Positions 26,908 through 37,295 of a DNA stretch of 37,459 nucleotides are shown here, one piece after another. The DNA comes from Sulfobacillus acidophilus. Its GTDB lineage: Bacteria; Bacillota; Sulfobacillia; Sulfobacillales; Sulfobacillaceae. The position numbers and the translations under genes were made by a program. Within the stretch, counting starts at the first letter, position 1; every line of letters starts with the position of its first letter. Location: NCBI GenBank assembly GCA_003023745.1, contig PXYV01000035.1, positions 1 through 37,459 of the forward strand, in the 5' to 3' direction. The notes under the pieces are model-generated. The model searched no databases. It had not been told where the DNA came from and saw only the letters and a list, made by a program, of their open reading frames with translations.

Positions 26908-27378
26908 CTACCAGCGATAATGCGCGAACGCCTTATTCGCTTCTGCCATACGATGCGTCTCATCACGCTTCTTGACTGCGCCACCCGCATTTTGGGAGGC
27001 ATCGATCAATTCCTGGGCCAGCCGTTCCGGCATGGTACGCTCGCCACGCTGCCGGGCATACTGTACCAACCAACGAATAGCTAACGAGGTACGGCGGCTC
27101 GGCCGCACTTCCATCGGCACTTGGTACGTCGCTCCGCCCACACGCCGGGGGCGCACTTCCAACAAAGGCGTGGCATTCTTGACAGCCGTTTCAAAGACAT
27201 CCAACGCATCTTTATCGGTCTTCTCCGACACAATATCGAAAGCACCATAAACGATGCGCTCAGCCAAGCTCTTTTTGCCACTCATCATGACTTTGTTGAT
27301 AAACTTGGAAACCAGTGGGCTCTGATACACCGGGTCCACCTCAATCTCGCGTGGCACAACGTTTCCACGCCTCGGCAT
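26908..27378 (-). CDS. rpsG: 30S ribosomal protein S7
   Basis: S7 nucleates assembly of the 30S head and in E. coli represses the str operon. The 156-residue product has [42 protein letters not shown] and [26 protein letters not shown], and ends [13 protein letters not shown]. It sits between rpsL and fusA. Confidence 0.98.
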   Translation of the reverse strand: MPRRGNVVPREIEVDPVYQSPLVSKFINKVMMSGKKSLAERIVYGAFDIVSEKTDKDALDVFETAVKNATPLLEVRPRRVGGATYQVPMEVRPSRRTSLAIRWLVQYARQRGERTMPERLAQELIDASQNAGGAVKKRDETHRMAEANKAFAHYRW

Positions 27379-27389
27379 ACGTCTCCCCC

Positions 27390-27776
27390 CTACTTCTTGG
27401 CGCCGACTTGGCTTTTCTTCGCCCCGTACTTGGATCGGCCTTGTTCACGCTTTTGAACCCCACCCGTGTCCAATGTCCCCCGGATGACATGATAGCGAAC
27501 CCCGGGCAAATCTCTAACGCGGCCACCTCGAACCAACACCACGCTGTGTTCTTGCAGATTGTGCCCGACCCCCGGAATGTACGCCGTCACTTCTTCGCCA
27601 TTGGTCAAACGGACTCGAGCCACCTTGCGCAAAGCCGAATTCGGCTTCTTAGGCGTGACGGTTTTCACACTGATGCAAACCCCACGCTTTTGCGGATTTT
27701 TATGCAAAGCTGGCGCCGCAGACTTCTTTTTGGCGCGGTTGCGCCCATTGCGAATCAACTGATTAATGGTTGGCAC
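27390..27776 (-). CDS. rpsL: 30S ribosomal protein S12 with natural Arg88
   Basis: S12 shapes the decoding centre. From the GTG at 27776 the protein has 128 residues: (M)[27 protein letters not shown] with Lys43, [24 protein letters not shown] and a slightly long basic C terminus. Residue 88 is Arg (codon AGA) where E. coli, Mycobacterium and Thermus have Lys. Lys-to-Arg at this position is a known streptomycin-resistance change. Asp89, the site methylthiolated by RimO in E. coli, is kept. GGGGG upstream supports the GTG; the longer open frame overlaps the L7Ae-like gene. The start overlaps that gene by 14 bases. Confidence 0.97.
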   Translation of the reverse strand: MPTINQLIRNGRNRAKKKSAAPALHKNPQKRGVCISVKTVTPKKPNSALRKVARVRLTNGEEVTAYIPGVGHNLQEHSVVLVRGGRVRDLPGVRYHVIRGTLDTGGVQKREQGRSKYGAKKSQVGAKK

Positions 27777-28062
27777 CCGTTCGACCCCCTTGCCCGCTAT
27801 TGTAAGCCTCGCGATCAGAAACCAAGGCCGCACATGCGGCGGATACTTCAATGCCACACAGCCTGCCTAATTCCTGCATCGTGTCAATCGCATGAATCGG
27901 TACCTGATGAATTCGGCACTGCTCTTCAATCTCCGACACAATGGCTCTATCTGCGTCCTGGGCTATATAAACCTCTGACGCCGCCCCTCGCTGAATTCGC
28001 TTCACCGTTTCCCGGCGCCCTACCACCCGACGCCGAAAATCCTTGAGCGCGGCCCTATCCAC
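27763..28062 (-). CDS. L7Ae-family K-turn RNA-binding protein (YbxF-like)
   Basis: A 99-residue protein in the place where Gram-positive genomes carry the L7Ae-like YbxF gene, between rpoC and rps[61 protein letters not shown] matches the L7Ae/L30e fold: a basic K-turn-contacting helix followed by the [15 protein letters not shown] strand. Such proteins bind kink-turn RNA; whether this one is a ribosome component is not known. The GTG at 28062 has GGGAGGA upstream. It is the first gene after a strong promoter at 28104-28132, and its end overlaps rpsL by 14 bases. Confidence 0.88.
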   Translation of the reverse strand: MDRAALKDFRRRVVGRRETVKRIQRGAASEVYIAQDADRAIVSEIEEQCRIHQVPIHAIDTMQELGRLCGIEVSAACAALVSDREAYNSGQGGRTGANH

Positions 28063-28103
28063 GGTTGTTCCTCCCGGCCATACTCGCTAAGACACACTCC
28101 GGT

Positions 28104-28132
28104 ATTCTATCACCGGGCTCAGGGCGTGTCAA
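28104..28132 (-). promoter_or_regulatory. Strong sigma-A promoter for the str-S10-spc-alpha genes
   Basis: On the minus strand a perfect TTGACA (28127-28132) and TAGAAT (28104-28109) are separated by 17 bases, with an extended -10 TG at the right place (GGTGATAGAAT). The predicted start is near 28097, about 35 bases before the L7Ae-like GTG. It lies in the 114-base gap after rpoC, where no strong terminator hairpin is evident, so transcription from rpoBC may also read through. Confidence 0.85.
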
Positions 28133-28176
28133 CGCACGCACAAACAACGCGGCGCGGCACGCCCCTTGCCATCACA

Positions 28177-31100
28177 CTATTGTTGATACAGTTCGGCGTC
28201 ACTGGGTTCTTCCTCTGCAATCACGGTAGCGTTGCGGTATCGCGACATGCCCGTGCCGGCCGGAACCAGTTTGCCGATAATGACATTTTCTTTCAGCCCC
28301 AGCAAAGGATCCCGCTTTCCCTTAATGGAAGCCTCGGTCAACACCCGCGTCGTCTCCTGAAACGAGGCGGCCGATAGAAACGAATCGGTTGCCAGCGACG
28401 CCTTCGTAATGCCCAAGACCACCGGCTTGGCGACAGCCGGGCTTTTTCCTTCCATCAAAACCTCGGCATTTTCGTCTTCAAATTCAAACCGGTCGACCAA
28501 CGATCCCGGCAACATGCTGGTATCGCCAGCTTCCTCCACTTTGATTTTGCGCATCATTTGTCGCACCATGACCTCAATATGCTTGTCGTTGATATCCACC
28601 CCTTGCACGCGATAGACGCGCTGCACCTCATGCAAGAGGTATTCCTGCACGCCGCGAGGCCCTAAGACCCGCAGCAGATCGTGAGGATTTACCGACCCCT
28701 CGGTGAGTTCTTGGCCTTCGCGAACCACGTCTCCCTCGTGCACCTTGAGGCGGGATCCAAAGGGAACCACATACACATGCGTATCGGCTTCAGTCTCGGA
28801 CGTGACTGTAATCTCACGCCGCGCTCGGTTTTCGCCCAAGTGCACCACCCCTGCCGTTTCGGCAATGATCGCCTGCCCCTTGGGTTTACGGGCCTCGAAC
28901 AACTCTTCAACGCGGGGAAGACCTTGCGTAATGTCATCTCCCGCAACCCCTCCCATGTGAAATGTCCGCATGGTGAGCTGAGTCCCGGGCTCTCCAATGG
29001 ATTGCGCGGCGATAATGCCCACCGCCTCGCCGACTTCCACAATCCGGCCCGTCGCCAAGTTGCGCCCATAACAAGCCACACACACGCCATAGCGGGACTG
29101 ACAGGTGAGCACACTGCGCACAGTAGCTTCGGTGATGCCGCAAGCCACAATCTCGCGCGCCGTATCCTCATCAATGAGGTGATTGGCTTCAACGATAACG
29201 GCCCCCGTTGCCGGATTTGCAATCGTTTCCGCCGCTACCCGGCCAACCAACCGTTCTTCAAAGCCCTCTATTTCCTGACCGCCATCGCGAATTTCACGCA
29301 CCAATGTGCCTTCCGTGGTGCCGCAGTCAACCTCTCGCACGATCACATCTTGCGCGACATCCACCAGCCGACGGGTCAAATATCCGGAATCCGCCGTGCG
29401 CAGTGCGGTATCCGCCAGACCCTTGCGCGCGCCATGCGTCGACGTAAAATATTCCAGTACCGTTAACCCTTCGCGGAAATTGGCGCGAATCGGCAACTCA
29501 ATAATCCGCCCCGACGGGTCAGCCATCAGCCCGCGCATTCCCGCCAGCTGTGAAATCTGCTGGACGTTTCCGCGGGCCCCCGATGTGGCCATCATGTATA
29601 CGGAATTGGTCGGGTCCATGTTGTCCATCAGCGCTTGCGTCACCCGCTCCTTTGCCCGCGTCCAGATTTCAATGACGCGCTCGTAGCGCTCATCGGCCGT
29701 AATGAGTCCTCGGCGGTATTGACGTGCCACTTGCGCCACTTCTTCTTCAGCTTCTTCCAAAATAGCCTTCTTCTGTGCAGGAATATTGATATCGGCCACA
29801 GAAATGGTAATTCCGGCACGGGTCGCGTAGCTAAACCCAAGCGATTTCACCCGGTCCAGTACTTCTGCCGTGGTTTGATTTCCAAACAGGCGAAACAGAT
29901 CGGCCACCAATCCGCCCAAAATTTTTCGATCCACCACTTTATCAATAAAGCGCAGCTCTTTCGGTAACGCATCGTTAAACAAGAAACGACCCAGAGTGGA
30001 CTCGCGCCGTTCACCGTCATATCGCATCGTAACGCGCGCGTGTAAATCGAGCACGCCCTCGCTGTAGGCCATCTCGCCTTCTTTCAGGTCAGCCAAAATC
30101 ATGCCTTCACCACGGACTCCAGCTTGCTCCATGGTCAAATAGTATGAACCCAGCACCATGTCCTGGGTCGGCGTGACGACCGGGCGCCCATCTTTAGGAT
30201 TCAAAATGTTTTGTGAAGACAACATTAAGATCCGGGCCTCGGCTTGGGCTTCAGCCGACAGCGGCACGTGCACCGCCATTTGGTCGCCGTCAAAGTCTGC
30301 GTTATACGCGGTACACACCAAGGGATGGATCTGAATCGCCCGACCTTCCACCAATACCGGCTCAAACGCTTGAATGCCCAGTCGGTGCAAGGTCGGAGCC
30401 CGGTTCAGCAAGACCGGATGCTCTTTAATCACGTCCTCCAATACATCCCATACCTCGTCGCGAACCCGCTCCACCATGCGCTTCGCAGACTTGATATTGT
30501 GAGCGTAACCTTCGTTGACCAGCTTTTTCATCACAAATGGCTTAAATAGCTCCAGTGCCATTTCCTTAGGCAATCCACATTGATGCATTTTCAACTTCGG
30601 CCCGACTACGATCACGGAACGGCCAGAATAGTCCACACGCTTGCCCAATAGATTCTGACGAAACCGTCCCTGCTTGCCTTTCAGCATGTCCGAGAGCGAC
30701 TTCAAGGGCCGATTGCCTGGTCCTGTCACAGGCCGCCCGCGCCGTCCATTATCAATCAAGGCGTCCACCGCTTCTTGCAACATGCGTTTCTCGTTACGCA
30801 CGATAATGTCCGGAGCCCCAAGATCGAGTAATCGCTTAAGCCGATTGTTGCGATTAATGACACGGCGATAGAGATCATTCAAATCAGAGGTGGCAAAGCG
30901 GCCGCCATCCAGTTGCACCATCGGTCGCAGATCGGGGGGGATCACGGGAATGACATCAATAATCATCCACTCTGGGCGATTGCCTGAGTTCCTGAACGCT
31001 TCGACCACTTCTAAGCGGCGGATCGCACGGATGCGCCGCTGACCGGTGGAGGAGTTCAGTTCTTCCCGAAGCTCCTCCGCCAAGTGATCGAGATCTAATT

Positions 31101-31641
31101 CCAGCAGGAGTTCCTTAATCGCTTCGGCACCCATCAGTGCACGAAAATGCTGGCCGTATTTCTCGCGGTATTCACGGTACTCGGATTCCACCAACAACTG
31201 CTTTTTCATCAGCGGAGTGGTTCCTGGTTCAATGACCACGTACGCCGCAAAATACAACACTTTTTCCAACGCCCGCGGAGACATATCCAAAATCAGTCCC
31301 ATGCGCGATGGGATTCCTTTGAAATACCAGATGTGAGACACCGGAGCAGCCAGCTCGATATGACCCATACGTTCACGCCGGACTTTGGAGCGGGTCACTT
31401 CAACGCCGCAGCGGTCGCACACAACTCCCTTGTACCGCACCCGCTTATATTTTCCACAATGGCATTCCCAGTCCTTGGTTGGTCCAAAAATCTTTTCACA
31501 AAAGAGCCCTTCGCGTTCCGGCTTGAGCGTCCGGTAGTTGATAGTTTCCGGCTTTTTTACCTCGCCCTTGGACCACTCGCGAATTTGTTCCGGTGAGGCG
31601 AGCGCAATCCGCATGGAATCAAAGTTGTTCACGTCCAACAT
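28177..31641 (-). CDS. rpoC: RNA polymerase beta' subunit
   Basis: Beta' holds the catalytic magnesium and the DNA clamp. The 1154-residue protein has the N-terminal zinc ribbon (Cys60, Cys62, Cys75, Cys78) and the [12 protein letters not shown] active site with three catalytic aspartates at about 447-458. Bridge-helix and trigger-loop sequences ([23 protein letters not shown] and [39 protein letters not shown]) and the second cysteine cluster (DCGTTEGT ... [13 protein letters not shown]) are also present. The ATG lies 21 bases after rpoB. Confidence 0.99.
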   Translation of the reverse strand: MLDVNNFDSMRIALASPEQIREWSKGEVKKPETINYRTLKPEREGLFCEKIFGPTKDWECHCGKYKRVRYKGVVCDRCGVEVTRSKVRRERMGHIELAAPVSHIWYFKGIPSRMGLILDMSPRALEKVLYFAAYVVIEPGTTPLMKKQLLVESEYREYREKYGQHFRALMGAEAIKELLLELDLDHLAEELREELNSSTGQRRIRAIRRLEVVEAFRNSGNRPEWMIIDVIPVIPPDLRPMVQLDGGRFATSDLNDLYRRVINRNNRLKRLLDLGAPDIIVRNEKRMLQEAVDALIDNGRRGRPVTGPGNRPLKSLSDMLKGKQGRFRQNLLGKRVDYSGRSVIVVGPKLKMHQCGLPKEMALELFKPFVMKKLVNEGYAHNIKSAKRMVERVRDEVWDVLEDVIKEHPVLLNRAPTLHRLGIQAFEPVLVEGRAIQIHPLVCTAYNADFDGDQMAVHVPLSAEAQAEARILMLSSQNILNPKDGRPVVTPTQDMVLGSYYLTMEQAGVRGEGMILADLKEGEMAYSEGVLDLHARVTMRYDGERRESTLGRFLFNDALPKELRFIDKVVDRKILGGLVADLFRLFGNQTTAEVLDRVKSLGFSYATRAGITISVADINIPAQKKAILEEAEEEVAQVARQYRRGLITADERYERVIEIWTRAKERVTQALMDNMDPTNSVYMMATSGARGNVQQISQLAGMRGLMADPSGRIIELPIRANFREGLTVLEYFTSTHGARKGLADTALRTADSGYLTRRLVDVAQDVIVREVDCGTTEGTLVREIRDGGQEIEGFEERLVGRVAAETIANPATGAVIVEANHLIDEDTAREIVACGITEATVRSVLTCQSRYGVCVACYGRNLATGRIVEVGEAVGIIAAQSIGEPGTQLTMRTFHMGGVAGDDITQGLPRVEELFEARKPKGQAIIAETAGVVHLGENRARREITVTSETEADTHVYVVPFGSRLKVHEGDVVREGQELTEGSVNPHDLLRVLGPRGVQEYLLHEVQRVYRVQGVDINDKHIEVMVRQMMRKIKVEEAGDTSMLPGSLVDRFEFEDENAEVLMEGKSPAVAKPVVLGITKASLATDSFLSAASFQETTRVLTEASIKGKRDPLLGLKENVIIGKLVPAGTGMSRYRNATVIAEEEPSDAELYQQ

Positions 31642-31662
31642 TCCGCCAATCCTCCCCTAGAT

Positions 31663-34600
31663 TTAATAGTCGTCCTCATCGTCTTGGTCGTCGTCTTCAT
31701 CGGGCGATTCATCGTCAGAGAGATCGTCATCAGCCGGCAGTTGGGTACCTCTGCGCAAAATCGCGTAGGCGGTCTCCGCTTCTTGATCGAAGTCCATGCC
31801 CCGACCCGGTTCGAACAATTCCCCGCCTGCCCCGGCGGCGTCTTCCATCAACCGGTGCAAATCTTGTCCGTCCGCGTCGTCCACCCCTTCCGGCAGCAAC
31901 TCCAATCCTTGCGGTTCACGCAATGGCTCGTCATCCAACTCGCGTATCTCAATTTCTTCGTTGAGCTCATTGAGAACTTTTACGTCTAACCCTAAACTTT
32001 GTAGCTCTTTAATCAAGACTTTGAACGACTCAGGAACCCCAGGCTCGGGAACGTTTTCGCCTTTGACGATGGCTTCGTAGGTTTTGACCCGGCCCACCAC
32101 ATCATCGGATTTCACCGTCAACAGTTCTTGCAATGTGTAAGCCGCACCATATGCTTCCAGCGCCCACACCTCCATCTCCCCAAAACGCTGGCCGCCAAAT
32201 TGGGCTTTCCCACCAAGCGGCTGCTGGGTAACGAGGGAGTATGGTCCCGTCGAACGCGCATGAATCTTGTCATCAACCAAATGCGCCAGTTTCAGCATGT
32301 ACACGATGCCCACGGTGATTTCCCGGTCAAACGCTTCCCCGGTGCGGCCATCGTACAATACCGTTTTACCGGATGGCGGCAGTCCCGCCATTTTTAGCCA
32401 TTCCTGCAAGTCGTTCTCATGAGCGCCGTCAAAGACGGGCGTCGCCACTTTCATACCCAGTGCTCGAGCGGCCCATCCCAAATGCGTTTCTAGTACCTGG
32501 CCAATGTTCATCCGGCTTGGCACGCCTAATGGATTTAACACAATCTCAACCGGAGTCCCGTCCGGCAAGAACGGCATATCCTCCTCCGGCAAAATCCGGG
32601 AGATAACGCCCTTATTGCCATGGCGTCCGGCCATCTTGTCTCCCTCGGAAATCTTGCGTTTTTGTGCAATGTACACCTGCACCAGTTGATTCACACCGGG
32701 TGAGAGTTCATCTCCCTGTTCACGGTTGAAGACTTTTACATCAACCACAATGCCGGACTCGCCGTGCGGCACGCGCAGAGATGTATCTCTCACCTCCCGA
32801 GCCTTCTCGCCGAATATGGCTCGCAGCAGGCGCTCCTCCGCCGTCAACTCGGTTTCTCCCTTGGGAGTCACTTTGCCGACAAGAATGTCGCCGGGCCGCA
32901 CTTCTGCTCCAATGCGGATAATGCCGCGATCGTCCAGGTCGCGCAAAACCTCCTCGCCGACGTTGGGAATGTCACGCGTGATCTCCTCTGGCCCTAACTT
33001 GGTATCGCGCGCATCACATTCGTACTCCTCAATGTGTATGGACGTAAACACATCATCCTTGACCAGTTTTTCACTCAACAAGATAGCGTCTTCGTAGTTG
33101 TACCCTTCCCACGGCATGAACGCGACGAGCACGTTGCGGCCCAACGCCAACTCGCCCTGGTCGGTGGACGGGCCATCGGCAATAATCTGACCGACCTTGA
33201 CAAGATCGCCTTTTCGCACGATAGGCTTTTGATTGATGCACGTGCCTTGATTTGATCGCGTGAACTTCTGCAGCTGGTAGGTGCTGACGGTATGGTCCAC
33301 ATTTTTCACCACAATCTGGTTGGCCGCAACACGGTCCACCGTGCCGTCTTTTTCACTAATCACCACAACGCCCGAATCTCGTGCGGCTTTCGCTTCCATG
33401 CCGGTCCCGACAATCGGAGCGTCCGTCACTAACAAAGGTACGGCCTGGCGCTGCATGTTCGCCCCCATGAGAGCTCGGTTCGCGTCATCATGCTCTAAAA
33501 AGGGAATGAGCGCCGTCGCGATGGATACCACCTGCTTAGGCGATACATCCATGTAATCGACCCGCGCCGGTGATTCTTCCAATATTTCATGACGTGAACG
33601 GGCGGTTACGCGTTCATCCTCAAAGTGGCCGTCGGCCGTCAACGGTTCGTTCGCTTGCGCGATAACGGCGTCGTCTTCTTCGTCAGCCGTTAGATACACG
33701 ATATCCGACGTCACCACTTTGGTGTCTTTGTCGACTTTGCGATAGGGGGTTTCGATAAACCCAAACTCGTTGATGCGGGCATAAGTCGACAAAGAGCCGA
33801 TCAGGCCAATGTTTGGGCCTTCCGGCGTCTCAATCGGACACATACGGCCATAGTGCGAATGGTGGACATCACGGACCTCAAATCCCGCGCGCTCACGCGA
33901 CAATCCGCCCGGACCCAAAGCCGAAAGCCGCCGTTTGTGCGTCAATTCCGCCAAAGGATTGGTCTGATCCATAAACTGCGAGAGTTGGGACGATCCAAAA
34001 AACTCCTTGACGGCAGCGACCACAGGACGGATGTTTATCAGCGCCTGGGGCGTAATAGATTCCATATCTTGAATTGTCATGCGCTCGCGCACGACGCGCT
34101 CCATCCGCGACAACCCGATACGGAACTGATTTTGCAACAACTCTCCCACCGAACGCAGGCGCCGATTCCCTAAATGATCGATGTCATCAGTGGTGCCAAT
34201 GCCTTCGTGCAAGGTCGTCATATAATTGAGGCACGCCACAATATCTTGATGGGTAATGGTCTTGGCGTCGGGATCGGGCTGCCCGTTCGATACAACCAGC
34301 ACTTCGCGACCATTTGGCAGTTCTACCCGAATGCTGAGCACGCGCGCCTCATCCAGAGCTTGAGCGATAGCTCGATCTACGTGCTCCCCGTCGCGCACGA
34401 TGATCTCGCCTGTGTTGGGATGCACCACAGTCTCTTTGGCGGTTGTTCCCACGACGCGCTTACGCAATCCCAGCTTTTTATTGATTTTGTAGCGGCCAAC
34501 GCCGGCTAAATCGTACCGCTTGGGCTCAAAGAACAGCGACTGCAGAAGGTTTTGCGAACTTTCCACGGTCGGCGGTTCACCCGGCCTCAGCCGCTTGTAA

Positions 34601-35304
34601 ATTTCAATTAACGCATCTTCGTGGGTCTTACTGGTATCCTTCGACAGCGTATTTTGAACCCGTTCGTCATCACCCAGTGATTCTAAAATCGTGGCGTCTG
34701 TGCTGTACCCAATGGCGCGCATCAACACCGTAGCCGGCAGCTTGCGGGTACGGTCTACACGCACTGATAGGACGTCATTGCTGTCCGATTCGAATTCCAA
34801 CCAGGCACCACGGTTTGGAATAATCGTGGCAAAAAAGAGTCGCTTACCCGACGCATCGAGTTGTTCGCCAAAATAGACACCTGGCGAGCGTACCAATTGA
34901 CTCACAATGACGCGCTCAGCCCCATTGATAATGAAGGTCCCCTTGTCGGTCATGAGCGGGAAATCACCCATGAACACATCTTGTTCTTTGACTTCTCCGG
35001 TCTCTTTGTTCAACAATCGCACCCGTACGTGTAACGGGGCAGAGTAGGTCACATCCCGCGCCTTGCATTCCTCCACCGAATACTTAGGCTGCTTGAGAGT
35101 ATAATCCACAAACTCTAGTACCAGGTTCCCCGTAAAGTCTTGAATCGGAGAAATGTCGCGAAACATCTCGCGCAGTCCTTCTCGTAAGAACCAGCGATAG
35201 GAATTTTGCTGAATCTCGATAAGGTTCGGCATGTCGAGTACTTCATTGATGCGGGCAAAACTCTTGCGCTCGGCAGGCTGCTCAACTGGGAGACGAAGGG
35301 CCAT
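31663..35304 (-). CDS. rpoB: RNA polymerase beta subunit with acidic C-terminal tail
   Basis: Beta forms half of the active centre and carries the rifampicin pocket. The 1213-residue protein has the family blocks throughout, including [15 protein letters not shown] (437-451) and [13 protein letters not shown]. The residues equivalent to E. coli Asp516, His526 and Ser531 (here 446, 456 and 461) are unchanged, so it should be of the rifampicin-sensitive type. [13 protein letters not shown] and the [30 protein letters not shown] segment complete the C-terminal core. The last 22 residues (1192-1213) are almost all Asp and Glu and form a tail beyond the usual end. AAGGAG lies ten bases before the ATG. 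Confidence 0.99.
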   Translation of the reverse strand: MALRLPVEQPAERKSFARINEVLDMPNLIEIQQNSYRWFLREGLREMFRDISPIQDFTGNLVLEFVDYTLKQPKYSVEECKARDVTYSAPLHVRVRLLNKETGEVKEQDVFMGDFPLMTDKGTFIINGAERVIVSQLVRSPGVYFGEQLDASGKRLFFATIIPNRGAWLEFESDSNDVLSVRVDRTRKLPATVLMRAIGYSTDATILESLGDDERVQNTLSKDTSKTHEDALIEIYKRLRPGEPPTVESSQNLLQSLFFEPKRYDLAGVGRYKINKKLGLRKRVVGTTAKETVVHPNTGEIIVRDGEHVDRAIAQALDEARVLSIRVELPNGREVLVVSNGQPDPDAKTITHQDIVACLNYMTTLHEGIGTTDDIDHLGNRRLRSVGELLQNQFRIGLSRMERVVRERMTIQDMESITPQALINIRPVVAAVKEFFGSSQLSQFMDQTNPLAELTHKRRLSALGPGGLSRERAGFEVRDVHHSHYGRMCPIETPEGPNIGLIGSLSTYARINEFGFIETPYRKVDKDTKVVTSDIVYLTADEEDDAVIAQANEPLTADGHFEDERVTARSRHEILEESPARVDYMDVSPKQVVSIATALIPFLEHDDANRALMGANMQRQAVPLLVTDAPIVGTGMEAKAARDSGVVVISEKDGTVDRVAANQIVVKNVDHTVSTYQLQKFTRSNQGTCINQKPIVRKGDLVKVGQIIADGPSTDQGELALGRNVLVAFMPWEGYNYEDAILLSEKLVKDDVFTSIHIEEYECDARDTKLGPEEITRDIPNVGEEVLRDLDDRGIIRIGAEVRPGDILVGKVTPKGETELTAEERLLRAIFGEKAREVRDTSLRVPHGESGIVVDVKVFNREQGDELSPGVNQLVQVYIAQKRKISEGDKMAGRHGNKGVISRILPEEDMPFLPDGTPVEIVLNPLGVPSRMNIGQVLETHLGWAARALGMKVATPVFDGAHENDLQEWLKMAGLPPSGKTVLYDGRTGEAFDREITVGIVYMLKLAHLVDDKIHARSTGPYSLVTQQPLGGKAQFGGQRFGEMEVWALEAYGAAYTLQELLTVKSDDVVGRVKTYEAIVKGENVPEPGVPESFKVLIKELQSLGLDVKVLNELNEEIEIRELDDEPLREPQGLELLPEGVDDADGQDLHRLMEDAAGAGGELFEPGRGMDFDQEAETAYAILRRGTQLPADDDLSDDESPDEDDDQDDEDDY

Positions 35305-35347
35305 TCAGGTTCAACTCCTTTTTTGGCGGGTCACGCATGTTTAGACA

Positions 35348-35365
35348 GGCTCACCCCTGCGAGCC
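35348..35365 (-). promoter_or_regulatory. Small hairpin in the rpoB leader
   Basis: In minus-strand RNA, GGCTC and GAGCC form a five-base-pair stem around an eight-base loop, about 45 bases before the rpoB ATG. No T-tract follows. It may be an RNA-processing or pausing element, or chance. Confidence 0.3.
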
Positions 35366-35401
35366 GAAGGAATGAATTGGGACGATGAAATATCGCAATA
35401 T

Positions 35402-35455
35402 AAAACAGTATCACAAGCCCACCCCCAGGTCAAGTACACCTGGAGGAGGGCTTGT
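35402..35455 (-). terminator. Attenuator hairpin between rplL and rpoB
   Basis: In minus-strand RNA a long hairpin spans 35413-35455: an outer stem ACAAGCCC/GGGCTTGT, a short internal bulge region and an inner stem CCAGGT/ACCTGG with a seven-base loop. It is followed by GATACTGTTTTATA, with only a short T run (35402-35405). This is strong enough to slow or partly terminate transcription, but the weak T-tract suggests read-through. A partial terminator at this point is known in E. coli, where it lowers rpoBC relative to rplJL. Confidence 0.7.
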
Positions 35456-35478
35456 TCCCCCACCCTTACCGCCAAACT

Positions 35479-35868
35479 CTATCGAATTTCGACCGTTCCG
35501 CCAGCTTCCTCAAGTTTGGCCTTCGCCGCCTCTGCATCCGCTTTCGAGATCTTTTCCTTGATCGCTTTCGGTGCCCCATCGACCAAGGCTTTGGCCTCTG
35601 TCAGTGACAAACTCGTCAACTCGCGAACGGCTTTGATAACCTGAACCTTCTTATCTCCCGCTGCCGTCAATACCACGTCAAATTCCGTCTGCTCCACTTC
35701 CTCGGCAACTCCGGCGGCACCCACCCCCGCTGCCGGGGCGGCAGCGGCCACGGCCACAGGAGCTTGCGCGGTCACTCCAAACTCCTCTTCTAACGCCTTG
35801 ACCAACTGCGAGAGCTCAAGCACATTTAACTCTTTGACAATCTCAATAACTTCTTCGACCTTCGCCAT
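35479..35868 (-). CDS. rplL: 50S ribosomal protein L7/L12
   Basis: L7/L12 forms the flexible stalk that recruits translation GTPases. The 129-residue protein has the N-terminal dimerisation helices ([26 protein letters not shown]) and an Ala/Pro/Gly-rich hinge ([18 protein letters not shown]). The C-terminal domain ends [23 protein letters not shown]. The ATG at 35868 follows GGAGGTAA; a TTG one codon earlier is less well spaced. It lies 36 bases after rplJ. Confidence 0.98.
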   Translation of the reverse strand: MAKVEEVIEIVKELNVLELSQLVKALEEEFGVTAQAPVAVAAAAPAAGVGAAGVAEEVEQTEFDVVLTAAGDKKVQVIKAVRELTSLSLTEAKALVDGAPKAIKEKISKADAEAAKAKLEEAGGTVEIR

Positions 35869-35904
35869 CAATTTACCTCCTCAAGTCTGAAAAAAGCTGT
35901 GATC

Positions 35905-36429
35905 CTAATCTTGGGACTCCCGCTGCAACCGGATTTGATCAAGTGCGCGCGCGAGATTTGCCATTGGGGCATTGAGCACCCACGCCAGTCGCTGAATCGG
36001 AGCATTCAGAGTACCAACCACACGACCGAGCAACACCTCTTTGGACGGCAAGTCGGCTAACTCTCGCACTCCGTCAGCAGAGATGGCGCGCTTTTCTAAA
36101 ATGCCGGCCTTGATCTCCATCTTGCGAAATTCACGTTGCGCTTGGGCCAATACCCGAGCCGCCGCCACCGGATCATCCGGGCTGCAGGCAACCGCCGTAG
36201 GCCCTGTCAGATATGGATCGAGACCCTCAATGCCTGCTTCATCGGCTGCCCGTTTAATCAATGTGTTTTTTACCACGCGCAAGGTCACGCCGGATTGGGC
36301 CAGCCGCTCGCGCAATTGCCCCATCTGTTTAACCGTCAGTCCGCGATAGTCGGCTAAAACGGTCCCTTGCGAGGACTCTAATTCTTCTCGGGTTTGAGCG
36401 ATCACTAACGCCTTTTCCGCTGTTGGCAT
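35905..36429 (-). CDS. rplJ: 50S ribosomal protein L10
   Basis: L10 anchors the L7/L12 dimers on the ribosome and, bound to them, represses its own mRNA. The 174-residue protein has MPTAEKALVIAQTREELESSQG, LADYRGLTVKQMGQLRERLAQSGVTLRVVKNTLIKRA and the C-terminal helix that binds L7/L12. GGAGGTG lies five bases before the ATG. It is the first gene of its transcript; rplK and rplA, which normally precede it, are not found upstream. Confidence 0.97.
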   Translation of the reverse strand: MPTAEKALVIAQTREELESSQGTVLADYRGLTVKQMGQLRERLAQSGVTLRVVKNTLIKRAADEAGIEGLDPYLTGPTAVACSPDDPVAAARVLAQAQREFRKMEIKAGILEKRAISADGVRELADLPSKEVLLGRVVGTLNAPIQRLAWVLNAPMANLARALDQIRLQRESQD

Positions 36430-36553
36430 TCATTCACCTCCACAAAAAAAATCCCCCCGCCCTCAGGGAGAAGACACGGCCTGCACGACCGAGACAAAAC
36501 TTCTACCTAGACGGGATATTAAGCCAACTTTCAGCACCCGTCGTCTTGGGCTT
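36430..36553 (-). ncRNA. L10 leader (autoregulatory 5' UTR)
   Basis: The RNA between the predicted transcription start (about 36554) and rplJ contains AGACGACGGGTGC, then GGCTTAATATCCCGTC and TAGGTAGAAG. The GACGGG and CCCGTC arms pair, and the unpaired GGTGC and CTTAAT elements match what I remember of the ribosomal protein L10 leader consensus. A terminator hairpin follows. The L10-L7/L12 complex would bind here to reduce expression. Recognition is by eye; a covariance-model scan would settle it. Confidence 0.7.
36444..36471 (-). terminator. Intrinsic terminator/attenuator in the rplJ leader
   Basis: In minus-strand RNA, TCTCCC (36466-36471) pairs with GGGGGA (36452-36457) around an eight-base loop and is followed directly by eight Ts (36444-36451). 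It ends about 15 bases before the rplJ start and overlaps the approach to the ribosome binding site. Premature termination controlled by the upstream L10-binding structure is the likely purpose. Confidence 0.65.
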
Positions 36554-36560
36554 CGTTCGA

Positions 36561-36589
36561 ATGGTATCAGCCCTACCTGCCACTGTCAA
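36561..36589 (-). promoter_or_regulatory. Sigma-A promoter of rplJL-rpoBC
   Basis: On the minus strand TTGACA (36584-36589) and TACCAT (36561-36566) are separated by 17 bases, with TG at the extended -10 position. Transcription would start near 36554, giving a leader of about 125 bases before rplJ. Confidence 0.82.
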
Positions 36590-37295
36590 GGCCACGATTC
36601 GACGCATAAAAACGCACGGAAAGGGGTAGTGATGGCCGCTCGAAATCCCCGGCATTACGTGCGGGATCCCTGATGCCGTTGTCGCTATCCAAACACCAAG
36701 CCATTAGGCGTGAATTGGCTCCCCGTTACCACACAGCGCGTAAGCGCGACCGCACCCGTTGATTACTCAAATGCAACCACTGTGGGGCGACAATCGAAAG
36801 ATGCCCTGGTCCGGAGTTGGGACAAGCAGAATAACTCGTATGGAAAATTCCGGCAGGCCTTGTTGCTCCAACTCGTGCCTCTTCCCAATCAAGCTTGTAC
36901 GATAGCCCTGGCCGATTCAGGCGTTCGATCTCCCACAATTCAACTAACCGCATGCGACCTCGTTACTGTCATCCAACACTTAGCCAGACCCTCAATCATC
37001 CCTGCTGGCGTTCCTGACAGGGCAGCTAGTCCGGCCAGCCGCCACGGCCAGTGGTCAAACGTCGGGATAACCGAACATCTTTTTCATGACGGTTCAACAA
37101 TGACAGAACCACGTTATCCAAATTTTAGCGGGGCGCATCGCATATGGCCGACCGCCGCTTGACCCGGCTAGGCAATCGAGCGAGTCCAAAGTGGCAACAG
37201 GGTATGGTCAGACCACCCCAAAAGCAGGGTAGTGGGGCGTCATCAGGAACCACAATCGCTGCGCATGCTTACGATCCATTTCTGACAACCCGGGG
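36590..37295. other. Gene-poor, possibly degraded region upstream of rplJ
   Basis: About 700 bases with no recognisable gene on either strand. A plus-strand frame (36710-37162) and a minus-strand frame (36726-36953) are open, but neither has a ribosome binding site, a family motif or protein-like composition that I trust. All minus-strand frames show short protein-like pieces broken by stops, which would fit a decayed gene, but no family could be named. No tRNA, terminal inverted repeat or CRISPR-like repeat was seen. Genes rplK, rplA, nusG and secE are absent. Confidence 0.5.

Noticed and set aside
36726..36953. Minus-strand frame containing VELWEIERLNRPGLS, which superficially resembles the start of IS21-type transposases
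   Set aside because: The resemblance covers only about 15 residues and the expected helix-turn-helix does not follow in any frame, so calling a transposase remnant would be a guess.
36710..37162. 150-codon plus-strand frame upstream of the Rpn-type gene
   Set aside because: No ribosome binding site, low-complexity-like composition and no family motif; it most likely reflects chance openness in non-coding sequence.
37217..37239. CCCCA/TGGGG inverted repeat before the Rpn-type gene as a terminator
   Set aside because: The stem is only five base pairs with a 12-base loop and has no T-tract.
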